From CAVSJO01 sp963728445 (GTDB lineage Bacteria > Gemmatimonadota > Gemmatimonadetes > Longimicrobiales > RSA9): a DNA stretch of 64,000 nucleotides. Under the pieces are notes generated by a model. It was not told where the DNA came from and did no database searches. It saw nothing but the letters and a program-made list of their open reading frames with translations. A program made the translations under genes and the position numbers. How positions within the stretch are numbered: position 1 is the first letter of the stretch; every line of letters starts with the position of its first letter. The stretch is from the NCBI GenBank assembly GCA_963728445.1, contig CAVSJO010000006.1, forward strand, positions 868,001 through 932,000. The letters run 5' to 3'. Shown here piece after piece: positions 40,709-50,500 of this stretch.

Positions 40709-43372
40709 TCAGCCGGTCCCGGGGGGAACGGCGGCGGGCCCGGTTCCATTGATGTCGTGCAGCGCGGAGGCGCACTCGTCGCGGTAGGCGGGCACCGAGG
40801 AGCTCGCAGCCAGGGTTTCGACAGCGGGGGTCAGAAGGCGTCGAGCCTGGTCGAGGCGGCCCTGCCCCGCCAGCGCACGGCCGATTCGACATCGCGCCAC
40901 GGCGATGGCGAAGTGGTCCTCCGGCAGGCTGCGGCTCAACTCCTGGAGCGCCCGACGCGCGTCCCGCTCCGCTGCCAGAAACGACCCTTTCCGCAGGTCG
41001 AGACCGGAAAGGGAGAGGTAGGGAAAGCCACGGAGGTAGTTCTCCGGTGCCAGAGCGGCATCGTAGACCTGCGCCGCCCTTCGGTGCATCTCGTGGGCTT
41101 CCTCCAGGCGCCCCTCGTCCGTGAGAACCGCACCCAGGTTCTGGTACGTCGACCCGACTTCGCGGTCGTCCGCGCCCAGCAAGCGGATGCGGGTCTCCAG
41201 AAGGTGACGGAGAAGGGTGTCCGCTCCCGCGAGGTCACCGGCCCGGTGCCTCAAGAGTGCCAGGTTGTTCTGCGCGCTCAACGTGTTGCCGTGATCGGAC
41301 CCGAGCGTGGCCTCGAGGAGCGAGACGGCGCTCTCGAACTCCATCTCCGCCTCTTCGAGCTTGCCCGCCGCGCTCAGCACCTCCGCGAGGCCCTCGTGGG
41401 CCATCGCCGTGTACGGCGACGCCCGCCCGAACGCGGCCTCGTGCAGCGCCACAGCCGCGCGGGCATGGGGCTCGGCCTCCGCCTGCCTCCCGAGTGCGAG
41501 TGCCGATTCGGCCAGCCCTCGTTGTGCGTCAGCGAGCTGGCGCGTAGACAACGACACGGAATCGGCCATTTCGACCACGGTCCGGTAGATCGTCTCCGCA
41601 GCAACGGGGCGGTACCAATGGGTGAGGTGGTCCGCCAGCGCGAGTCGGGCGTCCACGGTCTCGGCTGCCTTCGGCCCGCGGTCCACGACTGCCAGGTGGA
41701 CGCGGCGGCGGAAGAGATCGAGAGCCCCCTCGAAATCGCCGCGAGCACCCCGGCTCGCCGCCAGACGTTCGAGGGCGTCCCGATATTCGACCGATCGCCT
41801 ACCCTCCACCCGCTCGTGCAGGGCAACAGCGCGCTCGGCGAGGGGCAGGGCTCGTTCGTGGGCGTCCAGATTCGTGTACACGTCCACGATCGCGTCGAGA
41901 AGGGCCGCCTGAACGCGAGGCCGATCCCTCAGCTCGACGAGTGCGCGCTCCGCGCCCAGATCGAGCGCCTCGATGACCGTGATCGAGCGGCCGCGTTCGG
42001 GGTCTGCGGGGGCGAAAGGGTCCGCGCTGCGGAACAGATTGACGAGGAACGACTGAACCTCCGTCGCCCGTGCGGCTTCGGAGCGTGCCGCGTTCCGCTC
42101 GCGCTCGAGGCCGGCCCTCGAACGGAACGATTCGACGACGAGCAGCCCCAGAAACAGCAGCGCCATGCAGAGCGTCGACATCACCCAGCGGTGTCGGACG
42201 ACGAACTTTCGCGTGCGGTACACGATCGTGTCGGGCTGTGCAGAGACCGGACGGCCGGTGAGGAACCTCCGCAGGTCGTCCGCCAGACTCTCCACCGAGC
42301 CGTAGCGGCGTTCCGGCTCCGTTCGGAGGGCCGTGCCCACGATCGTGTCCAGGTCTCCACGCAACTCCCGCCGGAGTCCCATGATCGTCGTGGCCCGCGT
42401 CGCGGCGACTGCGTCGGCCGGGCTGCGGCTGATGGCCTGGGACGGCTTGGGCCGGGTGGGCTCGGTTTGGAGGTCGGCGGTCGCGGGTCGATTCCCCGTG
42501 AGCAGCAGATAGAGCAGTGCGCCCAGCTGGTAGACGTCGGATGCCGTCGTGATCGGGTCCGACGACAGCTGCTCCGGGCTGGCGAACTCCGGCGTCAGCA
42601 GGCGGACTCCCGTTCGCGTCAGCGCGGCGTCGTCGCCGGCGGAGAGGATCTTGGCGATGCCGAAATCGAGCAGCTTCACCCGCCCCTCGGCCGTGACGAG
42701 GATGTTCGACGGCTTCAGGTCCCGATGGACGACGAGCTTGGCGTGCGCGTATCGAACGGCATCGCACACGAGGATGAACAGCTCGACCCGCTCCCGTATG
42801 GTGAGCCGCCGGGAATCACTGAAGTCGGTGATGCGTTCGCCCTCGACGTACTCCATGACGAGGTAGGGCCGGCCGTCCGGCGTCGACCCTCCGTCATAGA
42901 GCCGCGCGATGTTGGGGTGCTGGAGCCCCGCCAGGATCCGGCGTTCGGCCAGGAACCGCCGAACCACGTCGTCGGTATCGAGGCCGCGACGCAGCAGCTT
43001 TACCGCCACACGATGCTCGAAGTCGGCTCCGCTCCGTTCGGCCAGATAGACCGACCCCATTCCTCCACGCCCGATCTCCCGAATCAGCCGGTAGGGGCCA
43101 AGGTCCCGTGGAACCTGCGCGGATCCAGCGGCAGACTCCTCCGCGAGGTCCCGCAATGCTTCCCGCGCTGTGTCACCATCGGGACCCGCGAACATTCCGA
43201 TCGATGCCCGCTCCGCCTCGACCAGCGACAGCACCGTGTCCCGCAGCTCCGCGTCGTCTCCGCACCGCTGGAGGACGTAGGCTCTCCGCTCCTCTGGTGG
43301 AAGATCCAGGGCGGCCTTGAATACGGCGTCGACTTCCGACCAGCGGCTCCAGGTCGGATCCGTGCTTGACAT
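40709..43372 (-). CDS. Membrane Ser/Thr protein kinase with C-terminal TPRs
   Basis: 887-aa PknB-like (Hanks-type) kinase. All catalytic motifs are intact: glycine loop IGRGGMGSVYLA, catalytic Lys in VAVKLLRRG, HRDLKPSN and LLDFGIAK. A single membrane helix at about 395-417 (WVMSTLCMALLFLGLLVVESF) separates the kinase from an external, about 450-residue tetratricopeptide region (for example LALLRHRAGDLAGADTLLRHLL). It starts at ATG 43372 behind GAGGAGG. It is encoded downstream of two exported lipoproteins on the same strand and near the ECF sigma factor, so it may relay an envelope signal to the sigma factor (inference). Confidence 0.93.
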   Translation of the reverse strand: MSSTDPTWSRWSEVDAVFKAALDLPPEERRAYVLQRCGDDAELRDTVLSLVEAERASIGMFAGPDGDTAREALRDLAEESAAGSAQVPRDLGPYRLIREIGRGGMGSVYLAERSGADFEHRVAVKLLRRGLDTDDVVRRFLAERRILAGLQHPNIARLYDGGSTPDGRPYLVMEYVEGERITDFSDSRRLTIRERVELFILVCDAVRYAHAKLVVHRDLKPSNILVTAEGRVKLLDFGIAKILSAGDDAALTRTGVRLLTPEFASPEQLSSDPITTASDVYQLGALLYLLLTGNRPATADLQTEPTRPKPSQAISRSPADAVAATRATTIMGLRRELRGDLDTIVGTALRTEPERRYGSVESLADDLRRFLTGRPVSAQPDTIVYRTRKFVVRHRWVMSTLCMALLFLGLLVVESFRSRAGLERERNAARSEAARATEVQSFLVNLFRSADPFAPADPERGRSITVIEALDLGAERALVELRDRPRVQAALLDAIVDVYTNLDAHERALPLAERAVALHERVEGRRSVEYRDALERLAASRGARGDFEGALDLFRRRVHLAVVDRGPKAAETVDARLALADHLTHWYRPVAAETIYRTVVEMADSVSLSTRQLADAQRGLAESALALGRQAEAEPHARAAVALHEAAFGRASPYTAMAHEGLAEVLSAAGKLEEAEMEFESAVSLLEATLGSDHGNTLSAQNNLALLRHRAGDLAGADTLLRHLLETRIRLLGADDREVGSTYQNLGAVLTDEGRLEEAHEMHRRAAQVYDAALAPENYLRGFPYLSLSGLDLRKGSFLAAERDARRALQELSRSLPEDHFAIAVARCRIGRALAGQGRLDQARRLLTPAVETLAASSSVPAYRDECASALHDINGTGPAAVPPGTG

Positions 43373-43472
43373 CGCGCCTCCTCGGCTTCCACGGGCACCG
43401 GCGACAGAGATCGGACAAAGGTGGGGCCGGAAGGCCAGGATGTGCCGATCATCCTCTCAGATCAAGAGTTCC

Positions 43473-46400
43473 TCACGGGATCGTGCACGCGTAGAGCGTC
43501 CCCGTCGGTCCCGCTATGGGCGGAACGTAGTCCGCGGGCACCACGATCCGGAAGACCGCCTGGAACGGCGCGATCGTCTGGTTGCCGCCGATCTCGCCGT
43601 TGTCGAGATGGACCTGACCGTATGCGGATCCGGACAGGAGCTCCCGCTGTCTGTACTCGTCCAGGTCCATCGCGACCTCGGCCGTCGGGCCGGCGCTATC
43701 GCTGTAGTAGACGACGTAGCCGGGGGGAACGGCCAGGGCCCCGCCCACACGGACCGGTGAATACGTGCCCGGCTCGAGGACCGTAAGGCCAAGTGTTTCC
43801 GCGATCGAGATCCCGACCGTCCCACCGGTCTCCGTGTCCTCGAGCAGGATCTCATAGAGCTCCCCTGAATAGTAGCCGTTCACGTAGACGGCTCGAAAAC
43901 TCACCACGTCTCCGCTGCCGCCCTCGAAGGCGGAGCCGCCCACGGCAACGCTGAAGCTGCAACCGCACCCGAGATCGACGAAGGCGGTGTCGGCGACTTC
44001 GGGATTCTCCACGCTGGTCGCGACGATCGTCGCCGTGCGCGTGTCCGGAAGCGGATCCGGCGCGCGGTAGACGCCGGGAGCATCGAAGGAGCCGACGTCC
44101 GCGCTCCACTCCAGAGACGTGTCGTCCAGGCCGAGCACTTCCTCGGAGAAGGTCAACGTCTTACCGGCGTCGACGCAGCCACCCGCCGGCGTGATGTTGA
44201 CCTCCCCGAACCTGATCGTGGCGATTCCGCTTCGCTCGTCCGTCACGAACTCGCGGGCGCCGGTTTTCCCGACATAGTGGAACGTGAGCAGGTCGGGCCT
44301 GCTGGCATCCGGATGGAGCGGCGCCGTGTACTCGACGGTCGTCAATCCGTCGGCGACGTACGAGACCGCACCGACGCTTCCCTGGAGGACGACCGCTGCA
44401 TCGAGCTCGATCCGCTCCGGATGGCTGGCATTGGCCACCCGGATGCTGAAAGTCTGGGGCTCACCCGCCTTGAGGTGCAGGGTTGCGGGTGTCATCGTCA
44501 ACTGGATCGCCTTGACCGTCACGTCCACCGGGTCGGCGATGATCTGCTGATAGCCGAACTCGCCCGCGGCCGGATCGATCGTGCGGACCTGCAGGAGCGA
44601 GGTTCCGGGCATCATCGGGTCGTACTTTCCGTGGCTGACGAGCTCGATCGAGGTGCCCGCGACGACCGCCTGGTCGCTCCACGAGGGGGAGCTCACGTCA
44701 ACGGGCCCGGAGACCTTCGGGTCGACGTGAATGCCGTCACTTCCGCCCGTGTTGTTGATCAACTGCTGGACGATCTGCGTCAGCAGGTAGTTCGCGATCG
44801 CATTATCCAGAGCTCCCGTCTCGAATCCGACCCGACCGAGGAAGTCCCCGAATCCGCCACCCCGCACGCCGACGAACTGGAAGACCGCATCGATGACGGT
44901 CTTGTCGAGGTTCCACCCGTCGCTCTTGGCCGACGCCATTGCGTTCTTCCATTCGCCCGGGCCATCCTCATCCTCGTTGAACTCTGACTTATAGTCGAAT
45001 TCCAGTGACACGAACCGTGACGGGAGGATGCTGGCCGTGCCGTCGAGACTCGTCTGGCGGAGCCAGATGAGCACGCCCGCGATCTTCGAGACCGTCCCGG
45101 TCGTTCCTCCCGGGATGAGGCCGACCACGCCGAACGCGTTCGCGAGGTCGTGAAGCACCTCACCCGTGGCTCCGTCCTCCTTGAATTTTGCGCTCCGTGC
45201 GGCGCGCATGCAGGCGTCGAGCATGTCGGCCGTCTGGATGTCGCTGCAGGGGATGTATTCCGCGAGCGACTGGGGACCGGAGGTGTGCGCCTGGGATCCG
45301 GAAGTGAGCGCCTGCGATCCGGCGGCCGTTCCGAGGCCGCCTGCCACGCTGCCGTCCAGCACCGTGAGCAGTCCCACGCGGCCGAGCATCGCGTCCAGAA
45401 GCCGCCTCTGCTCGGGGTCGAGGCCATTGTCGGCGAGCGCCACAAGTGAGTTCGGGTTCGACGGGTCCCCGACGATGCTGTAGGTGACCGCCACCGGAAC
45501 GAGGTAGTCGGGAAGAGCGGTCGGGTCCGCGACCAGGTCCTCGACTTGGATTCCGAACAGCGCCGCCTGACTCTCCACGATCGTTTCGAGTGCGCTGACC
45601 ACCCGCCCGAATTCTCCTTCGGCGGCAGGAAGAGGATCGATCGAGAACGGCTGGGCAGGACAGGCCTGCACGCCGTCCGTGAAGCGGATCGAGACCTGCC
45701 CGCCATCCGGAGAGCCCGAGGGATGGAGAGGGACCAGAAGGTGGGCTCCCGCCTCGCCGAGTTCCACGAACGCCGGCATTCCGTCCTGCTCGCCGTCCCC
45801 GCTTACGTATGCGTACGGGACATCGCCGAAGGATGCCGGGAGCCGGCCGATCCCGATCTGCTCCAGCGGCAGGGCGTGGTCCGTCGACAGGCTCAGGTCG
45901 GGACAGTCGACGCTCACGAACGTGTCTCCGCCGCCGCACGGACCCGGCTGATAGGTCAGATAGGTTCCGGGACTCCGGCGCGCGGATACTCTTTCGCCTT
46001 CACTCCACGCTCCCTGGACCTCATCACCGCGAGCGACCTTGGCCTGGATCGACACGATCAGCGGTTCCGAAGTCGCTGGTTCGGGGATCGGGACCGCATA
46101 TGTGTAGACGGTCACGCCCGAAGCGTGAGTCGCGTGATAGGGAAACTTGCCCGGAACGGGGTTCCCTGCGGGGTTCGTCGGGATCTCGGACACGGCCACG
46201 CCCGCGAACAGGTGTGTCTCCCGAAGCGTCCACCCATCCGACGTCTCGTACGTCACGAAGAGCATCTCGCCACTGTTCGCTACCCGCACGGTGCCTACCA
46301 CGGGGCCACTCCTGCCCGCGACGAGAGAAACCGACGCGACGGGCGAGCAGGCGAGGGACGGGTCGGCTCCGGTTCCCGCGCTCGCGTCGAAGACGGGCGA

Positions 46401-46526
46401 CGGCGCCGGATTGAGCTCCGTCGGCGCGTCGCTGCACGCCTCCCACGCGAACGTGCTCGCCAGCACGCTCAACGCGGCCATGGCGGCGGAGGCGGGAATT
46501 CGTGCCCGCTCGTTACGGTTTCTCAT
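43473..46526 (-). CDS. Large exported protein, probable lipoprotein, unknown function
   Basis: 1017 aa from ATG 46526; GTG 46562 would add 12 residues. The hydrophobic leader ends near a Cys (STFAWEACSDAP). The protein is rich in beta structure, with Ig-like stretches (VDVTVKAIQLTMTPATLHLKAGEPQTF; TVKAIQL is reminiscent of bacterial Ig domains). A central more helical part at about 425-620 includes a short hydrophobic segment (AFGVVGLIPGGTTGTVSKIAGVLIWL). No enzyme motif was recognised. It follows the HAF-repeat lipoprotein gene by about 40 nt and precedes the kinase gene by 100 nt, all on one strand, suggesting an operon. Confidence 0.75.
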   Translation of the reverse strand: MRNRNERARIPASAAMAALSVLASTFAWEACSDAPTELNPAPSPVFDASAGTGADPSLACSPVASVSLVAGRSGPVVGTVRVANSGEMLFVTYETSDGWTLRETHLFAGVAVSEIPTNPAGNPVPGKFPYHATHASGVTVYTYAVPIPEPATSEPLIVSIQAKVARGDEVQGAWSEGERVSARRSPGTYLTYQPGPCGGGDTFVSVDCPDLSLSTDHALPLEQIGIGRLPASFGDVPYAYVSGDGEQDGMPAFVELGEAGAHLLVPLHPSGSPDGGQVSIRFTDGVQACPAQPFSIDPLPAAEGEFGRVVSALETIVESQAALFGIQVEDLVADPTALPDYLVPVAVTYSIVGDPSNPNSLVALADNGLDPEQRRLLDAMLGRVGLLTVLDGSVAGGLGTAAGSQALTSGSQAHTSGPQSLAEYIPCSDIQTADMLDACMRAARSAKFKEDGATGEVLHDLANAFGVVGLIPGGTTGTVSKIAGVLIWLRQTSLDGTASILPSRFVSLEFDYKSEFNEDEDGPGEWKNAMASAKSDGWNLDKTVIDAVFQFVGVRGGGFGDFLGRVGFETGALDNAIANYLLTQIVQQLINNTGGSDGIHVDPKVSGPVDVSSPSWSDQAVVAGTSIELVSHGKYDPMMPGTSLLQVRTIDPAAGEFGYQQIIADPVDVTVKAIQLTMTPATLHLKAGEPQTFSIRVANASHPERIELDAAVVLQGSVGAVSYVADGLTTVEYTAPLHPDASRPDLLTFHYVGKTGAREFVTDERSGIATIRFGEVNITPAGGCVDAGKTLTFSEEVLGLDDTSLEWSADVGSFDAPGVYRAPDPLPDTRTATIVATSVENPEVADTAFVDLGCGCSFSVAVGGSAFEGGSGDVVSFRAVYVNGYYSGELYEILLEDTETGGTVGISIAETLGLTVLEPGTYSPVRVGGALAVPPGYVVYYSDSAGPTAEVAMDLDEYRQRELLSGSAYGQVHLDNGEIGGNQTIAPFQAVFRIVVPADYVPPIAGPTGTLYACTIP

Positions 46527-46566
46527 GAGAGGTCCAGGGTTCGAGGAGTGATCCGTCGCCACGCCG

Positions 46567-49533
46567 TCATTTTCCGTCGATGGGACAGACGGTCCCGTTC
46601 AGCTCTTCCAACTCGGCCGTGCTCGTCCCGTACTCTTCGCTCTCGAAAGCCGTAACGACTCGGTTCACGACGGCAGCCTTCGACAGACCGAACGCGATTT
46701 CGGGATGCGCCGAGTTCAGCAGCGCGGCCACCGCCTGCCGGAGCAGGGCATGGAGACCGCCGCCGTGGGCGCCGAGCGCGTCGTCGAGAGTCCCGGTTCC
46801 CGTTCCCTCGACGCCGAACACGGCCCCGACTTCATCCGTCGGCGCATAGCCCGTGATGGGCCACGCATGCGGGAATCGTTCGATGTCCGCGCGCTTGCTC
46901 CAGAACCCTTGCGTGCAGCCCTGCAGAACCGGCGCGTCCGGACCCACGAAGAGCGACTGTCCGGTCTGCACCACCGTGGACCCCTCACCGGTCGTTACCG
47001 TGACCGGGCCGTCGACTGCGTCAATGGTAAAGCCGCCGTTCGCTTCCTCGATGTGGGCCGACGCTCCGGCCGGCACGTCGACCCGCGTGCCATCGGCCAG
47101 CACGACCGTGACCTCGCCCGTCAGCACGGATGTCGTGAGTGAGCCGCACAGAAGCTCCGCCGCGTCCCCTCCCCCCATGAGCACCGTGAACTTCTGATTG
47201 CAGAGGCCCAGCGACACGTCGGTGACGCCGCCGTCCGCAGCGACGGATATTCCAGTCTGATTCTTTTCGGTCTCTCCGATGAAGAGCGTCGTCGAGCCGC
47301 GGCCGGAAACGAGAAGGTCCGTACCTGCGACGTTCGCGAACAGCAGCCTGCCGGCGGGCGACCATGAATCGGTCAGTGCCACCTGACCCCCCACGGTCGG
47401 TCGATCTCCCGGAAGCCACTGATCTCCGGGAAGCCACTGATCTCCGGGAAGCCACGGATCGCCGGGAAGCCACTGATCGCCGGGAAGCCACTGATCGCCA
47501 GGAAGGAAGACCTCGCCGGGGGTGAAGTTGTCCCCGGTGACGAGGTGGGCGCCGGGCATGAGGTCCAGCGGAGTCAGGCTCGACGGCAGGAACAGGTCCC
47601 ATCCCGGGTCTCCGGCGATCAGGCGGCTCGGTACGCTCACGCCGACGATCGCGAGGCCGACTCCGTCGGACGTCAGTTCAGGCGGGATGTCGAGGCCGCC
47701 GGTCCGGACGCCGTCGGCGTCGAGCGGGAGGTCCACCACCTGGTCGAACGTCCCGGTGTCATCGTTCGGGTTCGTCTCGACGTGGTTGCCGGCGACGACG
47801 GCCGTCACCCTCTGCACGCCGAACGAATGGTAGATCACCTCGAACGGAACGTCGGCGGACGTGCCAGGCGCGAGGTCTCCGAGATCGATGAAGAACACGC
47901 CGTCGATGACGGCCTCGGGCGGCACGTCGCCCCATTCGGACTGCGCCCTGTACTGCAGTGAGACGGTGAGGTTGGCCTCGGCGGCGCCCGGCCCTCCGTT
48001 CTGGACGTGCGCGACGTATGCGATGCGCTCTCCCACGGCCTCGAGCTGACCTGGAGCCGGACTCACGCTGACGCGCAGGTCGGCGGAGGCCACGGGCGCC
48101 GGCTGTACCTCGAGGACGAAGCTCTCGGTGTCGAAGAGGTCTGGGTTGCCGTCCTGTGTGGCCGTGAGCGTGATCTCGTATGTCCCCTCCTCGCCCGCCG
48201 CGGGCGTCCAGGAGAAGACGCCATCGATGACGGCGGTGGAAGGGATGTCGCCGGACCAGCCCAGCGTGTACGGATCGCTCTCGTTGTCCGAGACGACCGG
48301 TGTGACCAGAACCGGCTCCCCCACGTGCACGGAAAGGTCCGCGATGGACTCGATGACGGGAGGCTCGTTCCCCGTGCTTGAGGCCGGATCGACGTACCAG
48401 ACGACCACCTTCCGTCCCGTGGTCGAGCTGAGCTGCGACGTGCCTACGATATAGCCGTTGTCGTTCACGTCCTGGGCGGCGGCGTAGCCATCGCCTTCGA
48501 GCATCCCGAGATCAGTGATCCCCTCGCCCGGCCTCCACAGGAACGCGTGCGACTCTCCTGCGGTCGTCTGCGACATCCCCACGACCCAGCCGAGACGGTT
48601 CACGCCCCGGACGCTGGTCGTTGCACCGCCGAGCGTCGGCAGGGACTGCACGACGCCGCCCGACCACAGTGCCGGTACCGCCGCGCCCCCGACGTTCACG
48701 ACGCCTGCCACGAAACCGCCGGCGATGTCCTGTGGAATCCAGTCGCCGATGAGCGTCGCGCTCCCTCCCACGGCGAGATCCCAACGGAAGGCGCCCTTCG
48801 TAGTGACCGTGCTGAAGCGCGTGTCGACCGTACCCACCGCGACGCCGCCGTCCAGGGCCGTGCCGAACACGTCGCTCTCGCAAGCGGGACCGGGAATCAC
48901 GTCGTAGACTTCGTAGGGTGGCTGCATCACGGCCGTGGCGTAAGGAATGTTGGGCCCGTCGCCACACGTATTCGTCCGATCGTAGCGGACCAGGATGTTA
49001 CCGGCGCCGTCCAGGTCGAGCGCGCGGTACGTGCCGCCCGGGTAGAGGCCGGGAGGAGCCGAAAGCAGATCCGTTCCCGAGCCATCCTGCCAGCGGAATG
49101 CGGAGTTGCTGGCCCACGAACCGACGATCATCCCTGCGTCGTTGACGCGCGTGGCCTCCATGTCCTGAGCGGAGCTCGTCGGCAATGGAATCTCCTCGAA
49201 CGTGGTGCCGCCCCTCCACAAGAGGGCCCGGTGAAGGGACCAATCCGTGCCGGCCACCCAGTTGCTCGCGTTGATGCCGGAAGCCGTCGCATCGACGGTT
49301 CTCGTGGCGGTATGATTCGGCAGCGTCAACATCGGAACGCCCGTGGTGGAGGTCGTCGTCGGCGCGATGGGCACGAGGGGCACCGCGGCGGCACGCGGAC
49401 GCGGAGCCGCCACTGCCGCGGCCGGCGCGGACGGATCGGCACCCGGATCCGTGCAGGCAATGAGAAACGCCGGAAGGGCAAGGGCCACGACAAGCGTGAC
49501 GACTTCTGCCGAGGGGGCGGGGGGCAGTCGCAT
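46567..49533 (-). CDS. Multidomain surface lipoprotein: HAF repeats, CARDB-like and FecR-like domains
   Basis: 988 aa. ATG 49533 follows GGAG. The lipobox LIAC is clear. The N-terminal half contains repeats of the HAF type (NASNWVAGTDWSLHRALLWRGGT, SVRGVNRLGWVVGMSQTTAGESHAFLWRPGEGITDLG, DVNDNGYIVGTS). Next come a cadherin-like Ig domain (PPVIESIADLSVHVGEPV) and a CARDB-like domain (ADLRVSVSPAPGQ). A hexapeptide tandem repeat LPGDQW follows, then a FecR-like stretch (VTVVLADGTRVDVPAGASAHIEE) and a C-terminal QGFWSKR...WP domain seen in other surface proteins. It is probably displayed on the outer membrane; no enzymatic motif is visible. Confidence 0.82.
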   Translation of the reverse strand: MRLPPAPSAEVVTLVVALALPAFLIACTDPGADPSAPAAAVAAPRPRAAAVPLVPIAPTTTSTTGVPMLTLPNHTATRTVDATASGINASNWVAGTDWSLHRALLWRGGTTFEEIPLPTSSAQDMEATRVNDAGMIVGSWASNSAFRWQDGSGTDLLSAPPGLYPGGTYRALDLDGAGNILVRYDRTNTCGDGPNIPYATAVMQPPYEVYDVIPGPACESDVFGTALDGGVAVGTVDTRFSTVTTKGAFRWDLAVGGSATLIGDWIPQDIAGGFVAGVVNVGGAAVPALWSGGVVQSLPTLGGATTSVRGVNRLGWVVGMSQTTAGESHAFLWRPGEGITDLGMLEGDGYAAAQDVNDNGYIVGTSQLSSTTGRKVVVWYVDPASSTGNEPPVIESIADLSVHVGEPVLVTPVVSDNESDPYTLGWSGDIPSTAVIDGVFSWTPAAGEEGTYEITLTATQDGNPDLFDTESFVLEVQPAPVASADLRVSVSPAPGQLEAVGERIAYVAHVQNGGPGAAEANLTVSLQYRAQSEWGDVPPEAVIDGVFFIDLGDLAPGTSADVPFEVIYHSFGVQRVTAVVAGNHVETNPNDDTGTFDQVVDLPLDADGVRTGGLDIPPELTSDGVGLAIVGVSVPSRLIAGDPGWDLFLPSSLTPLDLMPGAHLVTGDNFTPGEVFLPGDQWLPGDQWLPGDPWLPGDQWLPGDQWLPGDRPTVGGQVALTDSWSPAGRLLFANVAGTDLLVSGRGSTTLFIGETEKNQTGISVAADGGVTDVSLGLCNQKFTVLMGGGDAAELLCGSLTTSVLTGEVTVVLADGTRVDVPAGASAHIEEANGGFTIDAVDGPVTVTTGEGSTVVQTGQSLFVGPDAPVLQGCTQGFWSKRADIERFPHAWPITGYAPTDEVGAVFGVEGTGTGTLDDALGAHGGGLHALLRQAVAALLNSAHPEIAFGLSKAAVVNRVVTAFESEEYGTSTAELEELNGTVCPIDGK
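47411..47500 (-). repeat. 18-bp tandem repeat encoding LPGDQW
   Basis: Five consecutive 18-nt units (47411-47428, 47429-47446, 47447-47464, 47465-47482, 47483-47500), with degenerate half-units on both sides. On the minus strand they encode LPGDQW, with one LPGDPW. Near-identity at the DNA level indicates recent slippage expansion inside the lipoprotein gene. Confidence 0.92.
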
Positions 49534-49735
49534 GCTGATCTCCGAATGCGGGGGAAGCCGCAGCGCGCCCGGATGCGTCGAACGGGTTGGAAGGCGGCGG
49601 CGGATCTCTGCTGCTATCCTCCAAGCGACAGAATCGGCCAATTTGCGACACAAGGGCCGGAAGCCCGGCAGCGTATGCCGCTCGTCTGCTTCCCGGCCTC
49701 TGGCGCATGCGTCGCCGTGCCACGACTCTTCTGGC
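49534..49735. other. Divergent intergenic region, nothing firm
   Basis: 202 bp between the HAF lipoprotein and the transglutaminase-like gene. On the minus strand TTGGCC and GATAGC lie 17 nt apart (about 49608-49636), a weak candidate promoter for the lipoprotein operon. TGTCGC occurs twice around it. No hairpin with a T-run. Confidence 0.3.
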
Positions 49736-50419
49736 ATGCGAAACGGGAAGCGCGCGGACAGGCGCAGCGGCGGGCGCCGCGCACACGCTCGTCGCGTGAA
49801 GGCGGAGCCGGCGTGGACGGCCGAGGAGCGCGCGATCCTGGACGCGCTGACGTCGCCGGAGGAGATCCAGGCGTTCCTCGACGCCACCCTCTACAACACG
49901 GACAAGCACACGCGCTCGCCGCGCCGGGTGCTCCGCGACCGCGTCGCCCACTGCATGGAGGGCGCCCTGTTCGCCGCCGCGGCGCTCGAGCGCCTCGGGC
50001 ACCCGCCCCTGCTCGTGGACCTCGTGGCCGTCCGGGACGACGACCACATCATCGCGCTCTTCCGCCGCAACGGACGGCTCGGCGCCGTCGCCAAGTCGAA
50101 CTACAGCGGGCTGCGCTGGCGCTCGCCGGTCTACCGGACGCTGCGTGAGCTGGTGCTCTCCTACTTCGAGGACTACTTCAACGTGGCAGGCGAGCTCACG
50201 ATGCGGGCCTGGACCCGCCCGCTGGACATGCGCACGAAGCGATTCGGCGAATGGCGCACGCGCGAGGACGACCTGGACGACGTCGGCGAGCACATGGACA
50301 CGCTGCCCCGCACCTGGATCGTCCCGGCCGCCGAGGCGGACGTGCTGCGCCCGGTGGACGAGCGGCTGTACCGGGCCGGCATCGGTGACGCGGATCCCGA
50401 CGGACTCTTCCCGCTCTAG
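49736..50419 (+). CDS. Hypothetical protein with a transglutaminase-like Cys/His pattern
   Basis: 227 aa from ATG 49736; GTG 49796 (VKAEPAW) is equally possible because neither has a ribosome-binding site. The extra leader is Arg-rich (RADRRSGGRRAHARR). The core reads VAHCMEGALFAAAALERLGHPPLLVDL followed by DDDHIIALFRR. That is a Cys at the start of a helix and, about 40 residues later, a His on a strand, the spacing of the transglutaminase-like/papain fold. The later part (NYSGLRWRSPVYRTLRELVLSYFEDYFN) is not recognised. Function is therefore only suggested. It has no operon partner. Confidence 0.6.
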   Translation: MRNGKRADRRSGGRRAHARRVKAEPAWTAEERAILDALTSPEEIQAFLDATLYNTDKHTRSPRRVLRDRVAHCMEGALFAAAALERLGHPPLLVDLVAVRDDDHIIALFRRNGRLGAVAKSNYSGLRWRSPVYRTLRELVLSYFEDYFNVAGELTMRAWTRPLDMRTKRFGEWRTREDDLDDVGEHMDTLPRTWIVPAAEADVLRPVDERLYRAGIGDADPDGLFPL

Positions 50420-50500
50420 CCGCGCGCCTGCCGACCGGCTACCGTTTCTCCGTCCCTCATTCCGGCAGCAGCCACGATCCCGATGCCCGGAGGTCGCTCC

